Below are positions 1-7,409 of a stretch of DNA of 20,892 nucleotides, one piece after another. The stretch is from NCBI GenBank assembly GCA_022837485.1, contig JALHHH010000048.1, positions 1 to 20,892 of the forward strand. The letters run 5' to 3'. Every line of letters starts with the position of its first letter. Position 1 is the stretch's first letter. Below the pieces are notes generated by a model, which saw only the letters and a program-made list of their open reading frames with translations, was not told the origin of the DNA and did not search any database. The DNA comes from Bacteroidales bacterium (GTDB lineage: Bacteria; Bacteroidota; Bacteroidia; Bacteroidales; Lentimicrobiaceae). Made by a program: the position numbers and the translations under genes.

Positions 1-1244
1 CACCGCGCCATGTTGAAAGACTTATTAAGGGCAAGCAACTCGACATCATCGTTCAGACATCCCCGAAAAGGGTATTTACCGACGACGAATACCGCCAGGC
101 AGGCGCACGAATCAGCGACAATCTGGGCGAATGTTCGGTTATCCTCGGCGTTAAAGAGATGCCGATCGATTTCTTTGAACCGGGCAAGACCTATGTTTTC
201 TTTTCGCACGTAATCAAGGGCCAGCCATATAACATGCCCATGCTGAAACGTATGATGGAGATGGGTTGCAATCTAATCGACTACGAAAAAATCGTGGATG
301 AGCAGGGACGCCGGCTTATCTTTTTCGGCAAATACGCAGGACTGGCAGGAATGATCAACTCCCTGTGGTCGCTTGGGCTGCGCCTTAGGGAATACGGATA
401 CGAAACCCCCTTCCTGAAAATTACTCAGGCTCATCATTATGCCTCGCTCGAAGATGCTAAAAAGGTAATTTCAGAGGTGGGTCAGGAAATTGCGGAAAAA
501 GGACTTCCGGCAGCACTCCGCCCGATGACCTTCGGATTTACCGGCTACGGCAACGTCTCACAAGGGGCACAGGAAATCCTTGGCCTTCTTCCCGTTAAGG
601 AAATCTCACCCGAAAAATTAATCGACCTTAGTCAGCGCGACTACCTTCCCAACAACCTTCTGTACAAAACGGTCTTCCGCGAGGAGCACCTTTCAGCGCA
701 CAACGAAGGACTTGAATTCGACCTTCACGATTACTACGGTCACCCCGAAAGCTATCACAGCATCTTTGAAAAATACATCCCGCATCTGTCGGTGCTGATG
801 AACTGTATGTACTGGGATGCCCGATACCCCAGGTTGATCACCAAAGACTACCTGGAGAAGGCATTTGCTGAAGGAACACCCAGGCTGACGGTAATCGGCG
901 ACGTAACCTGCGACCCCGACGGCAGCATCGAAATTACCCACAAGGGTACCGAAATCGAAGACCCCATCTTTGTTTACAACCCGGCAACCCGTCAACCTGT
1001 GATGGGTCACAAGGGCAACGGAATGCTGGTGATGGCCGTGGATATTCTCCCCAGTGAACTGCCACGCGATTCGAGCAGCGGATTCGCCGATGCACTGATC
1101 AACTTCGTGAAACCCATCGCCGACTGTGACTTCAGCGAGGAGTTTGAAGACCTGGATCTGCCAAGGGCAATCAAAAAAGCCCTCATTCTGCACAACGGAG
1201 AACTCACGCACGATTTCAAATACATCGAAAACCACCTGAAATAA
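1..1244 (+). CDS. Lysine-ketoglutarate reductase-like protein (N-terminal half of AASS), 5' partial
   Basis: The frame is open from base 3 at the window edge, so the first residues are missing; about 413 residues are visible. Comparison with the animal/plant bifunctional enzyme suggests only some 15-20 residues are lost. It resembles the lysine:2-oxoglutarate reductase half of that enzyme, which condenses lysine and 2-oxoglutarate to saccharopine with NADPH. Visible landmarks in family order are the alanine-dehydrogenase-like N-terminal domain (KTYVFFSHVIKGQ, LIDYEKIVDEQGRRL), the AGMINSLWSLGLRL segment, a nucleotide-binding GFTGYGNVSQGAQE stretch, and the C-terminal LOR/SDH region (VIGDVTCDPDGSIE, LPRDSSSGFADAL). 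An ATG at 159 would cut off the conserved N-terminal domain and is not the start. The saccharopine dehydrogenase gene follows 142 bases later on the same strand. Cytosolic enzyme. Family assignment is firm; substrate is inferred from family and neighbour. Confidence 0.88.
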   Translation, partial: PRHVERLIKGKQLDIIVQTSPKRVFTDDEYRQAGARISDNLGECSVILGVKEMPIDFFEPGKTYVFFSHVIKGQPYNMPMLKRMMEMGCNLIDYEKIVDEQGRRLIFFGKYAGLAGMINSLWSLGLRLREYGYETPFLKITQAHHYASLEDAKKVISEVGQEIAEKGLPAALRPMTFGFTGYGNVSQGAQEILGLLPVKEISPEKLIDLSQRDYLPNNLLYKTVFREEHLSAHNEGLEFDLHDYYGHPESYHSIFEKYIPHLSVLMNCMYWDARYPRLITKDYLEKAFAEGTPRLTVIGDVTCDPDGSIEITHKGTEIEDPIFVYNPATRQPVMGHKGNGMLVMAVDILPSELPRDSSSGFADALINFVKPIADCDFSEEFEDLDLPRAIKKALILHNGELTHDFKYIENHLK

Positions 1245-1267
1245 GCGAACGCAGGCTGCGCGACATC

Positions 1268-1350
1268 AAATCACGGAGGCTCCGGCAATTTTAACTGCAC
1301 TGTTTAAATTTTGTCTGTTTCCGAAAAAAAACTATGTGTCTCCGTGATTT
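1268..1350. repeat. Element with 13-base inverted ends between the two lysine-catabolism genes
   Basis: The left arm AAATCACGGAGGC (1268-1280) and the right arm GTCTCCGTGATTT (1338-1350) are inverted copies with one mismatch, 57 bases apart. The spacer is AT-rich with an A-run, and the right arm runs into TGCGGTAAAAAA. The arms could pair as a long-range hairpin in the transcript, or be the ends of a small non-autonomous repeat. No T-tract follows the right arm as in a standard terminator. Function unknown; only the inverted symmetry is seen directly. Confidence 0.5.
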
Positions 1351-1386
1351 TGCGGTAAAAAAATAACCCTTAAATGTAAACATAAA

Positions 1387-2724
1387 ATGAAGAAAGTACT
1401 TATTCTGGGCGCCGGACTCGTGGTAAAGCCCATCGTTACCCACCTGCTGGGGAAAGGAATTCACGTTACCGTTGCTACCCGCACCAAATCGAAGGCAGAA
1501 GCCATGATTTCGGGTCATCCGAACGGAGCTGCCGTTGCATGGACCGTTGAAGACGAAGCTGCACTCGACCGTATGGTAGCCGAACACGACCTTTCGGTCA
1601 GCCTCCTGCCCTATGCCCATCACCTGCTTGTTGCCAGATACTGCCTGAAGCACAGGAAGAACATGGTAACCACCTCTTACGTAAAACCGGAGATGCAGGC
1701 ACTGGATGCACAGGCTAAAGAAGCCGGCATCATCATACTGAACGAACTGGGACTCGACCCGGGCATCGACCATATGTCGGCCATGCGCATCATCGACAAC
1801 GTGCGCGCCCGTAACGGCAAAATTGAAGAGTTCTACTCCATTTGCGGAGCCCTTCCTGCACCCGAAGCTGCGAACAATCCCTTCATGTACAAATTCTCAT
1901 GGAGTCCGAAAGGCGTGGTTATGGCCGGCAACAACGATGCAAAATACCTGAGGTACGGTAAAGTAATTGACGTTCCCACGCAGAACCTCTTCAAAAATCC
2001 TTTGAAGGTTGATTTCACCAATGTAGGGATGCTCGAGGTTTATCCGAACCGCGACTCCATCTCATACATCGACATCTACGGTATTCCTGAAACTAAAACC
2101 ATGATGCGCGGCACCTTCCGTTTCCAGGGATGGTGCGAAAGCATCGATGCCATGAAGCAGCTTAACCTGATCTCATACGATAAATTTGACATGAGCGGGC
2201 TCACTTACGCCGGTTTCATGGCGCATCAGATTGGTGCCGGAAGTTCGGCCGACATTAAGGCTAAAGTAGCCGCTTATCTGAAGCTCGATGCAAATGCGCA
2301 TGCGATCAAGGCCATGGAATGGCTGGGATTGTTTGAAGACCAACCCATGGGCCGGGGCGAAGACTCCCCGTTTGAAGTTACCAGCGACCTGATGATAAGC
2401 AAAATGGAGCTCGGTCATAACGAACGCGACATGGTGGTAATGCAGCATACCTTCCTGGCATCGTATCCCGGCGGCAGCAAAGAGGTGATCCGCTCACGCA
2501 TGCTCGACTTCGGCACACCCGCTACCGACACTTCCATTGCACGCACCGTTGCCCTTCCGGCAGCCATAGGCGTTGAGATGATCCTGAAAGGCGAAATCAA
2601 CGTAAAAGGCGTATTCCGCCCGGTAATCCCTGAAATCTACAACCCGGTGCTGGATGCCCTTGAAAAGCTTGACATCCGCATGGAAGAAGAATACGGACTG
2701 CCTGAATCGGAGAACCTCCGCTAA
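1387..2724 (+). CDS. Saccharopine dehydrogenase (glutamate-forming), C-terminal half of AASS
   Basis: A 445-residue protein of the saccharopine dehydrogenase/reductase family. It is expected to split saccharopine oxidatively into glutamate and 2-aminoadipate semialdehyde, the second step of lysine breakdown by this route. The N-terminus is a Rossmann nucleotide site (KKVLILGAGLVVKPIVTHLL). The family signature NELGLDPGIDHMSAMRIID begins at residue 119, followed by ICGALPAPEAANNPF, YKFSWSPKGV and GTFRFQGWCESIDAMK, all matching the dehydrogenase half of the animal/plant bifunctional enzyme. The ATG at 1387 puts the glycine motif at the usual distance from the start. The partner reductase gene lies just upstream on the same strand, and a strong terminator follows 26 bases after the stop, so the pair probably forms a two-gene unit. 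Carboxynorspermidine dehydrogenases are distant relatives, but the motifs and neighbour favour saccharopine. Confidence 0.9.
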   Translation: MKKVLILGAGLVVKPIVTHLLGKGIHVTVATRTKSKAEAMISGHPNGAAVAWTVEDEAALDRMVAEHDLSVSLLPYAHHLLVARYCLKHRKNMVTTSYVKPEMQALDAQAKEAGIIILNELGLDPGIDHMSAMRIIDNVRARNGKIEEFYSICGALPAPEAANNPFMYKFSWSPKGVVMAGNNDAKYLRYGKVIDVPTQNLFKNPLKVDFTNVGMLEVYPNRDSISYIDIYGIPETKTMMRGTFRFQGWCESIDAMKQLNLISYDKFDMSGLTYAGFMAHQIGAGSSADIKAKVAAYLKLDANAHAIKAMEWLGLFEDQPMGRGEDSPFEVTSDLMISKMELGHNERDMVVMQHTFLASYPGGSKEVIRSRMLDFGTPATDTSIARTVALPAAIGVEMILKGEINVKGVFRPVIPEIYNPVLDALEKLDIRMEEEYGLPESENLR

Positions 2725-2749
2725 GCGCTGACCGCAGATAATTCGCAGG

Positions 2750-2787
2750 AAAAGCCGGAACCAGATCAAATACAGGTTCCGGCTTTT
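2750..2787 (+). terminator. Intrinsic terminator after saccharopine dehydrogenase
   Basis: A perfect 13-base stem, AAAAGCCGGAACC (2750-2762) with GGTTCCGGCTTTT (2775-2787), encloses a 12-base loop. The stem ends in a short T-run. It lies 26 bases after the stop codon and closes the lysine-degradation unit. Confidence 0.85.
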
Positions 2788-2859
2788 GTATTTCAATAAT
2801 TCAGCGAAAAAGCAAAAATCAAAGGCCCTCCGGCACGGCCTGCATGAATAATCTTTTAA

Positions 2860-2867
2860 TACCTTTG
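2860..2867 (+). promoter_or_regulatory. Bacteroidetes -7 element for the TerB/J-domain gene
   Basis: TACCTTTG fits the TAnnTTTG -7 consensus exactly and is followed by CACCC. No convincing TTTG -33 element is seen at the usual spacing. Transcription would start around 2873, leaving a leader of about 95 bases. Confidence 0.6.
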
Positions 2868-2967
2868 CACCCTGTGTGACACCTGCAGTACCTGGTTAAT
2901 GCAGCAAACGCAGCAAGCAAAGACACTTTGATTTAAAAAAGTTTATCGTATACCTAAAAGTTCAATC

Positions 2968-3699
2968 ATGAACTTCTCATCGTTTGGCAAATGGATAGGC
3001 GGCGGACTGGGCTGGGCCCTGGGAGGCCCCATAGGCGGGATACTCGGCTTTGTGTTCGGATCCATATTCGACAGCATGAACCGGGGCGAGTACGAATACA
3101 AGGGCTTCACCCCTACCCAGGAAGGCGACTTCAAGGTAAGCCTTCTGGTGCTGATTGCAGCCATCATGAAAGCCGATGGCCGTATCCTTAAATCGGAACT
3201 CGAATACGTAAAACGCTTTTTGCTGACCAGCTTCGGCGAAACGGAAGCAGAACGGCTGCTGCTCCTGCTGCGGGAAATCTTAAGGCAGGACCTGGATGTG
3301 GATGAAATATGCGAACAGATCCAGGAAAATATGGAGTACCCGTCGAGGCTTCAGCTGGTTCATTTCCTTTTCGGGATAGCATCGGCCGACGGCCAGCCCC
3401 AGGCTGCCGAAGCGGAAGTACTTCGTCATGTCTGCCTTAAAATGGGCATTCGCCCTAAAGACTTTGATTCCATCCGGGCAATGTTCATCCGCGACAACTC
3501 CAGCATGTATCAGATCCTTGAAATTTCATCCGATGCAAGCGATGAGGAGGTGAAAAAAGCCTACCGCAAAATGGCCCTCAAATACCATCCCGACAAGGTA
3601 GCTCACCTTGGTGAAGATGTGCAGAAAGCCGCTAAGGAGAAATTCCAGCAACTGAACCAGGCATATAATGAAATCAAGCGCCAAAGGGGTTTCAATTAA
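2968..3699 (+). CDS. TerB- and J-domain co-chaperone (DjlA-like)
   Basis: A 243-residue protein with three parts. The N-terminus is glycine-rich and hydrophobic (GKWIGGGLGWALGGPIGGIL, about residues 7-36) and could insert in or lie on a membrane, as in DjlA. A TerB-like helical domain covers about residues 55-165 (LLVLIAAIMKADGRILKSEL, and a second FLFGIASADGQ repeat). A C-terminal J domain (about 177-243) carries the HPD tripeptide at residues 207-209, which stimulates DnaK ATPase activity. DjlA of enterobacteria has the same order of parts, so a DnaK partner at the inner face of the membrane is inferred. The start is the first ATG after the promoter, directly before the glycine-rich segment. 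The next gene overlaps its end by 32 bases, suggesting co-transcription. Confidence 0.85.
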   Translation: MNFSSFGKWIGGGLGWALGGPIGGILGFVFGSIFDSMNRGEYEYKGFTPTQEGDFKVSLLVLIAAIMKADGRILKSELEYVKRFLLTSFGETEAERLLLLLREILRQDLDVDEICEQIQENMEYPSRLQLVHFLFGIASADGQPQAAEAEVLRHVCLKMGIRPKDFDSIRAMFIRDNSSMYQILEISSDASDEEVKKAYRKMALKYHPDKVAHLGEDVQKAAKEKFQQLNQAYNEIKRQRGFN

Positions 3700-4204
3700 T
3701 ATTTCCATTTTACGCACCGATATTCCGGAACCGTCTGCACTGAAACAGCTTTCCAGGACCCATGCAGCAACACTGAAACGCAGCATTCGCAGATTGCAGT
3801 CCATGAACCCGCGCAATCTCGACGACCTGGTTCACCGGCTGCACGATGAGGCCTTCAGCGTCTACGACTGCCTGAACTGTGCCAACTGCTGCCGCAGCAT
3901 AAGTCCTGCCATCCGCCACAGCGATGTAAACGAAATGGCAGTAAAACTTAAGATCAAACCTTCAGCGGTCGTTGAAACCTACCTGTATCTGGACGAAGAG
4001 GGCGATTACGTTTTCCGGAAGGCTCCCTGCCCATTTATCGACGGCGAAAATTATTGCAACATCTATAGTCACCGCCCGAAAGCCTGCCGGGAGTATCCGC
4101 ATACCGACCGCACGCGCTTTTATCAGATCTTATCGCTTTCGCTGAAAAATGCAGAAGTCTGTCCGGTAGTTTTCGCCATCCTGAAAAAGTTGGAGCAGGC
4201 TTAG
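3668..4204 (+). CDS. YkgJ-family cysteine-cluster protein (CxxCxxCC)
   Basis: A 178-residue protein with eight cysteines: a CLNCANCC cluster at residues 68-75, then C121 (APCPF), C130 (NYCNIY), C140 (KACREYPHTD) and C165 (EVCPVV). This is the YkgJ-type metal-binding or Fe-S-like cluster family, whose biochemical function is poorly defined. The length is typical of the Bacteroidetes branch, which has an N-terminal helical extension before the cluster. The ATG at 3668 lies inside the J-domain gene (32-base overlap). An internal ATG at 3802 is possible but would remove the extension. The stop codon overlaps the stop of the convergent methyltransferase gene by four bases. Co-transcription with the J-domain gene is likely. 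Substrate and partner cannot be told. Confidence 0.82.
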   Translation: MKSSAKGVSINISILRTDIPEPSALKQLSRTHAATLKRSIRRLQSMNPRNLDDLVHRLHDEAFSVYDCLNCANCCRSISPAIRHSDVNEMAVKLKIKPSAVVETYLYLDEEGDYVFRKAPCPFIDGENYCNIYSHRPKACREYPHTDRTRFYQILSLSLKNAEVCPVVFAILKKLEQA

Positions 4205-5076
4205 AAACGTACTACCGTTCCCAGCGGAAGCTTCTTTCCGAAGGCATCCGGCAGAAAAAGTTCTCCCGACTCCATGCCGTCGCGTTTTCCAAAAACAGAA
4301 TGCACCAGATTCTCACTTATCAGGGAAGAGAATCCCATGGAGTAAAGACTCATAATGAAAAAATACTCCTGAATATTGAGCAATTCGCTGCAGAGCTTCA
4401 GCATCTCGCCTACGTTTTCTTCCAGCACCCATTTTTCGCCATCGGCCCCGCGTCCGTAGGCCGGAGGATCGAGAATGATGCCCTGGTAGCGATTTCCCCG
4501 ACGCACCTCCCGCTTCACGAACTTCAGCGCATCCTCAACCACCCACCGGATGCCGTCGAGTCCGCTGAGTTCCATATTTTCGCGCGCCCAGGAAATTACG
4601 GGTTTCACCGAATCTACATGCACCACTTCGGCACCGGCGGCACAGGCTGCCAGGGAAGCACCACCGGTATAGGCAAACAGATTGAGTACCTTTGGCCGGG
4701 TCGTTTTCATAGTTTTGATGCGGTCGAAAATGAAGTCCCAGTTATTGCCCTGCTCCGGGAAAACACCGATGTGACGGAAGCTGGTAAGCCCCAGTCGCAT
4801 CCGTATATTCATTTCTCTGTAGCCATAACCGATCTGCCACTGCTCTCGGCAACCTTTGTTCAGCATCCATTTCCCTTTTTCGGGATCGTTTTTCTCTTTG
4901 CGGAACGTGGCCTGAGACTTCTGTATCCATTCTCTTTCTTCAAGCGATTTATCCCACACTGCCTGGGGCTCAGGCCGGATGAGAACCTGATTGCCAAAGC
5001 GCTCCAGCTTCTCGAAATTCCCGGAATCGATCAGTTCGTAATCCATCCAGTGAACGGGGGTCAGTAACTTTATCAT
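4201..5076 (-). CDS. Class I SAM-dependent RNA methyltransferase, RlmI-like without PUA domain
   Basis: A 291-residue protein in the group of RlmI-like 23S rRNA methyltransferases. The SAM site is visible as NLFAYTGGASLAACAAGA followed by VDSVKPVISWARENMEL. The catalytic-loop motif is ILDPPAYGRG, close to the DPP(A/S) form of the RlmI/RlmK relatives. The N-terminal part (WMDYELIDSGNFEKLERFG) has the look of this family but no PUA domain as in E. coli RlmI, so the RNA target is uncertain. An in-frame ATG at 5121 is possible, but a -7-like element on this strand overlaps it, so the ATG at 5076 (MIKLLTPVHWMDYELI) is preferred. It diverges from a second, SPOUT-type methyltransferase gene. The TAA stop (4203-4201) overlaps the TAG of the convergent cysteine-cluster gene. 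Confidence 0.83.
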   Translation of the reverse strand: MIKLLTPVHWMDYELIDSGNFEKLERFGNQVLIRPEPQAVWDKSLEEREWIQKSQATFRKEKNDPEKGKWMLNKGCREQWQIGYGYREMNIRMRLGLTSFRHIGVFPEQGNNWDFIFDRIKTMKTTRPKVLNLFAYTGGASLAACAAGAEVVHVDSVKPVISWARENMELSGLDGIRWVVEDALKFVKREVRRGNRYQGIILDPPAYGRGADGEKWVLEENVGEMLKLCSELLNIQEYFFIMSLYSMGFSSLISENLVHSVFGKRDGMESGELFLPDAFGKKLPLGTVVRF

Positions 5077-5118
5077 AGGCCGGTGGTCTTTATCCGGCAG
5101 GGATATCCTGCGATTCTG

Positions 5119-5126
5119 CAAAGATG
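5119..5126 (-). promoter_or_regulatory. Possible -7 element for the RlmI-like gene
   Basis: Read on the minus strand this is CATCTTTG followed by CAG, one mismatch from TAnnTTTG. It lies about 43 bases before the preferred start at 5076 and 11 bases from the opposite-facing -7 element of the TrmH-type gene. No -33 match was confirmed. Confidence 0.4.
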
Positions 5127-5137
5127 CGAATTTTCCC

Positions 5138-5145
5138 TAATTTTG
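5138..5145 (+). promoter_or_regulatory. -7 element for the TrmH-type methyltransferase gene
   Basis: TAATTTTG matches TAnnTTTG. A transcript starting about six bases downstream would begin after the upstream in-frame ATG at 5124 and before the ATG at 5166, which supports the latter as the start. Confidence 0.55.
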
Positions 5146-5165
5146 TCCTGCCAATTCCCTCCGCG

Positions 5166-5960
5166 ATGTCAGAACTCATTACAAGTCCGCAAAATCCAAG
5201 AATAAAGAACCTTTTGCTGCTGCAGCAGAAATCGAGGGAGCGGAAGAAACAAAATCTGGTTGTGGTTGAAGGGCTCCGCGAAATCCGCATTGCGGTTGAA
5301 AATGGACTTTCAATCAGTGAGCTGTATTTCTGTCCGGAAATCTGCGACCCCCGCAGCATCTCTTTTCTAAATCCGGATACACGGATAACAGAGGTGAGTC
5401 AGGCGGTTTTTGAAAAGCTTGCTTACCGCGATGGATCGGATGGCTTTATCGCTCTGCTCCGCCCCCGCTGGCTTAGCCTGAGCGATTTGGTATTACAACC
5501 CGCCCCCCTTATCCTGATCCTTGAATCGGTTGAAAAACCGGGAAACCTGGGTGCCGTTCTGCGTACAGCCGATGCTGCCCGCCTGGATGCCGTGATCGTT
5601 TGCGACCCGCTTACCGACATCTACAACCCGAACGTCATCCGCTCGGGAGTGGGGTGCGTATTTTCGCAGCAGGTGGTTGCCTGCACCACCGCCGAAGCCC
5701 AGCAATGGCTCAGAGAAAAGAACATACATACCTTTGCTGCAGAATTACAGGCCTCTTCGCCGTATCATCAGCATAACTACCTGGGTGCTACAGCTTTTGT
5801 AATGGGAACGGAGGCCGACGGCCTGACAAAAAATTGGATCGGCTTCTGCGATGAGCGCATCATCATACCCATGCTCGGAAGCATAGATTCGCTGAACGTA
5901 TCGGTATCCGCAGCCATACTCGTATTTGAAGCCATGCGACAGCGGGGGTTTGAGACTTAA
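5166..5960 (+). CDS. TrmH/SpoU-family RNA 2'-O-methyltransferase
   Basis: A 264-residue SPOUT-class enzyme that transfers methyl from SAM to a ribose 2'-OH in rRNA or tRNA. An N-terminal substrate-binding domain (LITSPQNPRIKNLL, NLVVVEGLREI) precedes the knotted catalytic domain. Conserved motifs are ESVEKPGNLGAVLRTADA with its catalytic arginine, FVMGTEADGLT, and the C-terminal IPMLGSIDSLNVSVSAAI knot motif with the conserved serine and asparagine. This layout matches RlmB/TsnR-like members, but the modified nucleotide cannot be read from sequence. The ATG at 5166 is favoured because the -7 element lies between it and the upstream in-frame ATG at 5124. It diverges from the RlmI-like gene and converges on the porin gene with a 27-base gap holding only the palindrome CGGTTAACCG (5966-5975). 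Confidence 0.88.
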   Translation: MSELITSPQNPRIKNLLLLQQKSRERKKQNLVVVEGLREIRIAVENGLSISELYFCPEICDPRSISFLNPDTRITEVSQAVFEKLAYRDGSDGFIALLRPRWLSLSDLVLQPAPLILILESVEKPGNLGAVLRTADAARLDAVIVCDPLTDIYNPNVIRSGVGCVFSQQVVACTTAEAQQWLREKNIHTFAAELQASSPYHQHNYLGATAFVMGTEADGLTKNWIGFCDERIIIPMLGSIDSLNVSVSAAILVFEAMRQRGFET

Positions 5961-5987
5961 GACCCCGGTTAACCGTTATTTACAAAC

Positions 5988-7223
5988 TCAGAAACTGTAT
6001 ACTGCACCCATCCCGATGCGCAGGTTTCCGGTTTCACGGCTGTTGATAACCTTATAATATGCATCGTTTTCACCGTAGGCTGCCGCCGTATATTCCACTT
6101 CCGCTAAGAGGCTGAATTTGCCGTTTACATAGGTAATCATTGGTGCCACACGGTAAACGTATCCGATATCAACATCCCGGGCATAAACAGGACCCGTTAA
6201 CATCTCTCCCGAACCATTGTTCCCGGTATAGCCGGCCAACAGAGAAGGTTGCCAGTGCCCGAAGTGGAGCTGTGCATTTACCCATACGGAATGATAATTC
6301 AGTGGGTTGTAAATGCGTTTGTGCGTAACCGGATCGGTATGGCTAACGCCGAAGCCACCCATCATAAGATGGTCGTTAAGCGCCTGACCGTAAACGTACT
6401 GCGCCTTGATGGATGCCTTGCCGGGATTCCATGAAACGAAAGCGGTGTATGAAAGGCAGTTCAGAGATTCCCGGGCGCTGATCAGACTATCGGTTACCAG
6501 TCTGGGCGTCAGTTTTTTATAATCCAGGCCTGCTCCGGCAAACAAGGCAGAGCTCTTGTACTGTATTTGTCCGTGCAGGTTGGGAATCACGCTATTGCGA
6601 AGATACACCGAGGTACTGCCCTGAGGACCGTTGTTCACGTAATCGCGCTGAGAGGCAGCAACGACCGCAAGATTGATCTTCCCTGCTTTAAAATCAACCC
6701 TGATCTGAGGCTGGCGGCTGAAGGAATGAAAAGGGGCACCGGTGTTGAGCGACAGCACGTTGGGGATCATTTCGGGAAGATCGAGAGGATGCCAGTATTG
6801 CCCGGCCAGGAGTCGTGTTTTTGCCCATTGAAGGGATATGTAGCCGTGGCGCAATCGCATGCTGTTGTTCTCGGCGTTGGAGGCACCGGTAAAATCGCCT
6901 TCTATAAAAGCCTTCACTTTGGCATTCAGCACATCGGGGCCGCTCGCCGTTGCGTTGATGCGGGTTGTCATTGCATACTGGTTGAAGGAAGGGCGGGCGT
7001 TGATGTCCTTCCCGTTAAGGTCGTACACCGGTTTTTTTGGATAAAACAGCAAAAAGCCTTCGCGGGCTTCCACGGTCTGACGCGAATCGAAAATAGCATC
7101 GGCCCTTACAAATCCGGAAAATCTAAGGCTGTAAACATCGCTTTGCGACTGAGAAAAGGCTGAAAGAAACGTCAGGCAGAAACCTGTAGCGAGACAGAAC
7201 AGGCGGGGAAGAAACGGCTGCAT
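5988..7223 (-). CDS. Outer-membrane beta-barrel porin
   Basis: A 411-residue exported protein. A signal peptide (MQPFLPRLFCLATGFCLTFL, cut probably after AFS) is followed by alternating amphipathic strands ending in a terminal aromatic residue (GMGAVYSF), as usual for outer-membrane barrels. Segments such as LRFSGFVRADAIFDSRQTVEAREG, LRHGYISLQWAKTRLLAGQY and FSRQPQIRVDF are typical of a widespread Bacteroidetes family of predicted porins. The substrate is unknown. The frame extends upstream to a TTG at 7235, but the ATG at 7223 starts immediately before the positively charged signal-peptide end and is chosen. It is alone on its strand, flanked by a convergent methyltransferase gene and the divergent glycosyltransferase gene. 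Porin assignment rests on overall strand pattern and remembered family likeness. Confidence 0.75.
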   Translation of the reverse strand: MQPFLPRLFCLATGFCLTFLSAFSQSQSDVYSLRFSGFVRADAIFDSRQTVEAREGFLLFYPKKPVYDLNGKDINARPSFNQYAMTTRINATASGPDVLNAKVKAFIEGDFTGASNAENNSMRLRHGYISLQWAKTRLLAGQYWHPLDLPEMIPNVLSLNTGAPFHSFSRQPQIRVDFKAGKINLAVVAASQRDYVNNGPQGSTSVYLRNSVIPNLHGQIQYKSSALFAGAGLDYKKLTPRLVTDSLISARESLNCLSYTAFVSWNPGKASIKAQYVYGQALNDHLMMGGFGVSHTDPVTHKRIYNPLNYHSVWVNAQLHFGHWQPSLLAGYTGNNGSGEMLTGPVYARDVDIGYVYRVAPMITYVNGKFSLLAEVEYTAAAYGENDAYYKVINSRETGNLRIGMGAVYSF

Positions 7224-7374
7224 TTTTTCGGGCAAAGTACGGTAAGTTTAAATGAAACTGCAAGTGTCAGCAGTCTGGTTTGCCATGTAAAAAGCAATGG
7301 GATGCCGGTTCAGCGCGCAGGTATTTCGGGCATTATTTCCGGTTTTTCCCCTTTCGGGGATGGGATTTTTTTTA

Positions 7375-7382
7375 TAGGTTTG
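7375..7382 (+). promoter_or_regulatory. -7 element for mtgA
   Basis: TAGGTTTG followed by CACC fits TAnnTTTG and lies 27 bases before the ATG at 7410. It supports that start over an upstream in-frame ATG at 7302. No -33 element is obvious. Confidence 0.55.
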
Positions 7383-7409
7383 CACCACCTGAAAAATTAC
7401 AACAAAACG

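Noticed and set aside
693..1235. 180-codon minus-strand frame inside the reductase gene
   Set aside because: The plus-strand product matches AASS along this whole stretch, so the antisense frame is a shadow.
4300..5067. 255-codon open frame on the plus strand, antisense to the RlmI-like gene
   Set aside because: It lacks any recognisable family motif and mirrors the codon pattern of the methyltransferase, which has clear SAM-binding and DPPA motifs.
5961..5987. Palindrome CGGTTAACCG as terminator between the TrmH-type and porin genes
   Set aside because: The ten-base palindrome leaves at most a tiny stem with no loop and no T-tract, so termination is not supported.
7233..7239. TACTTTG on the minus strand as the porin -7 element
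   Set aside because: It is one base short of the TAnnTTTG pattern and would give a leader of only a few bases.
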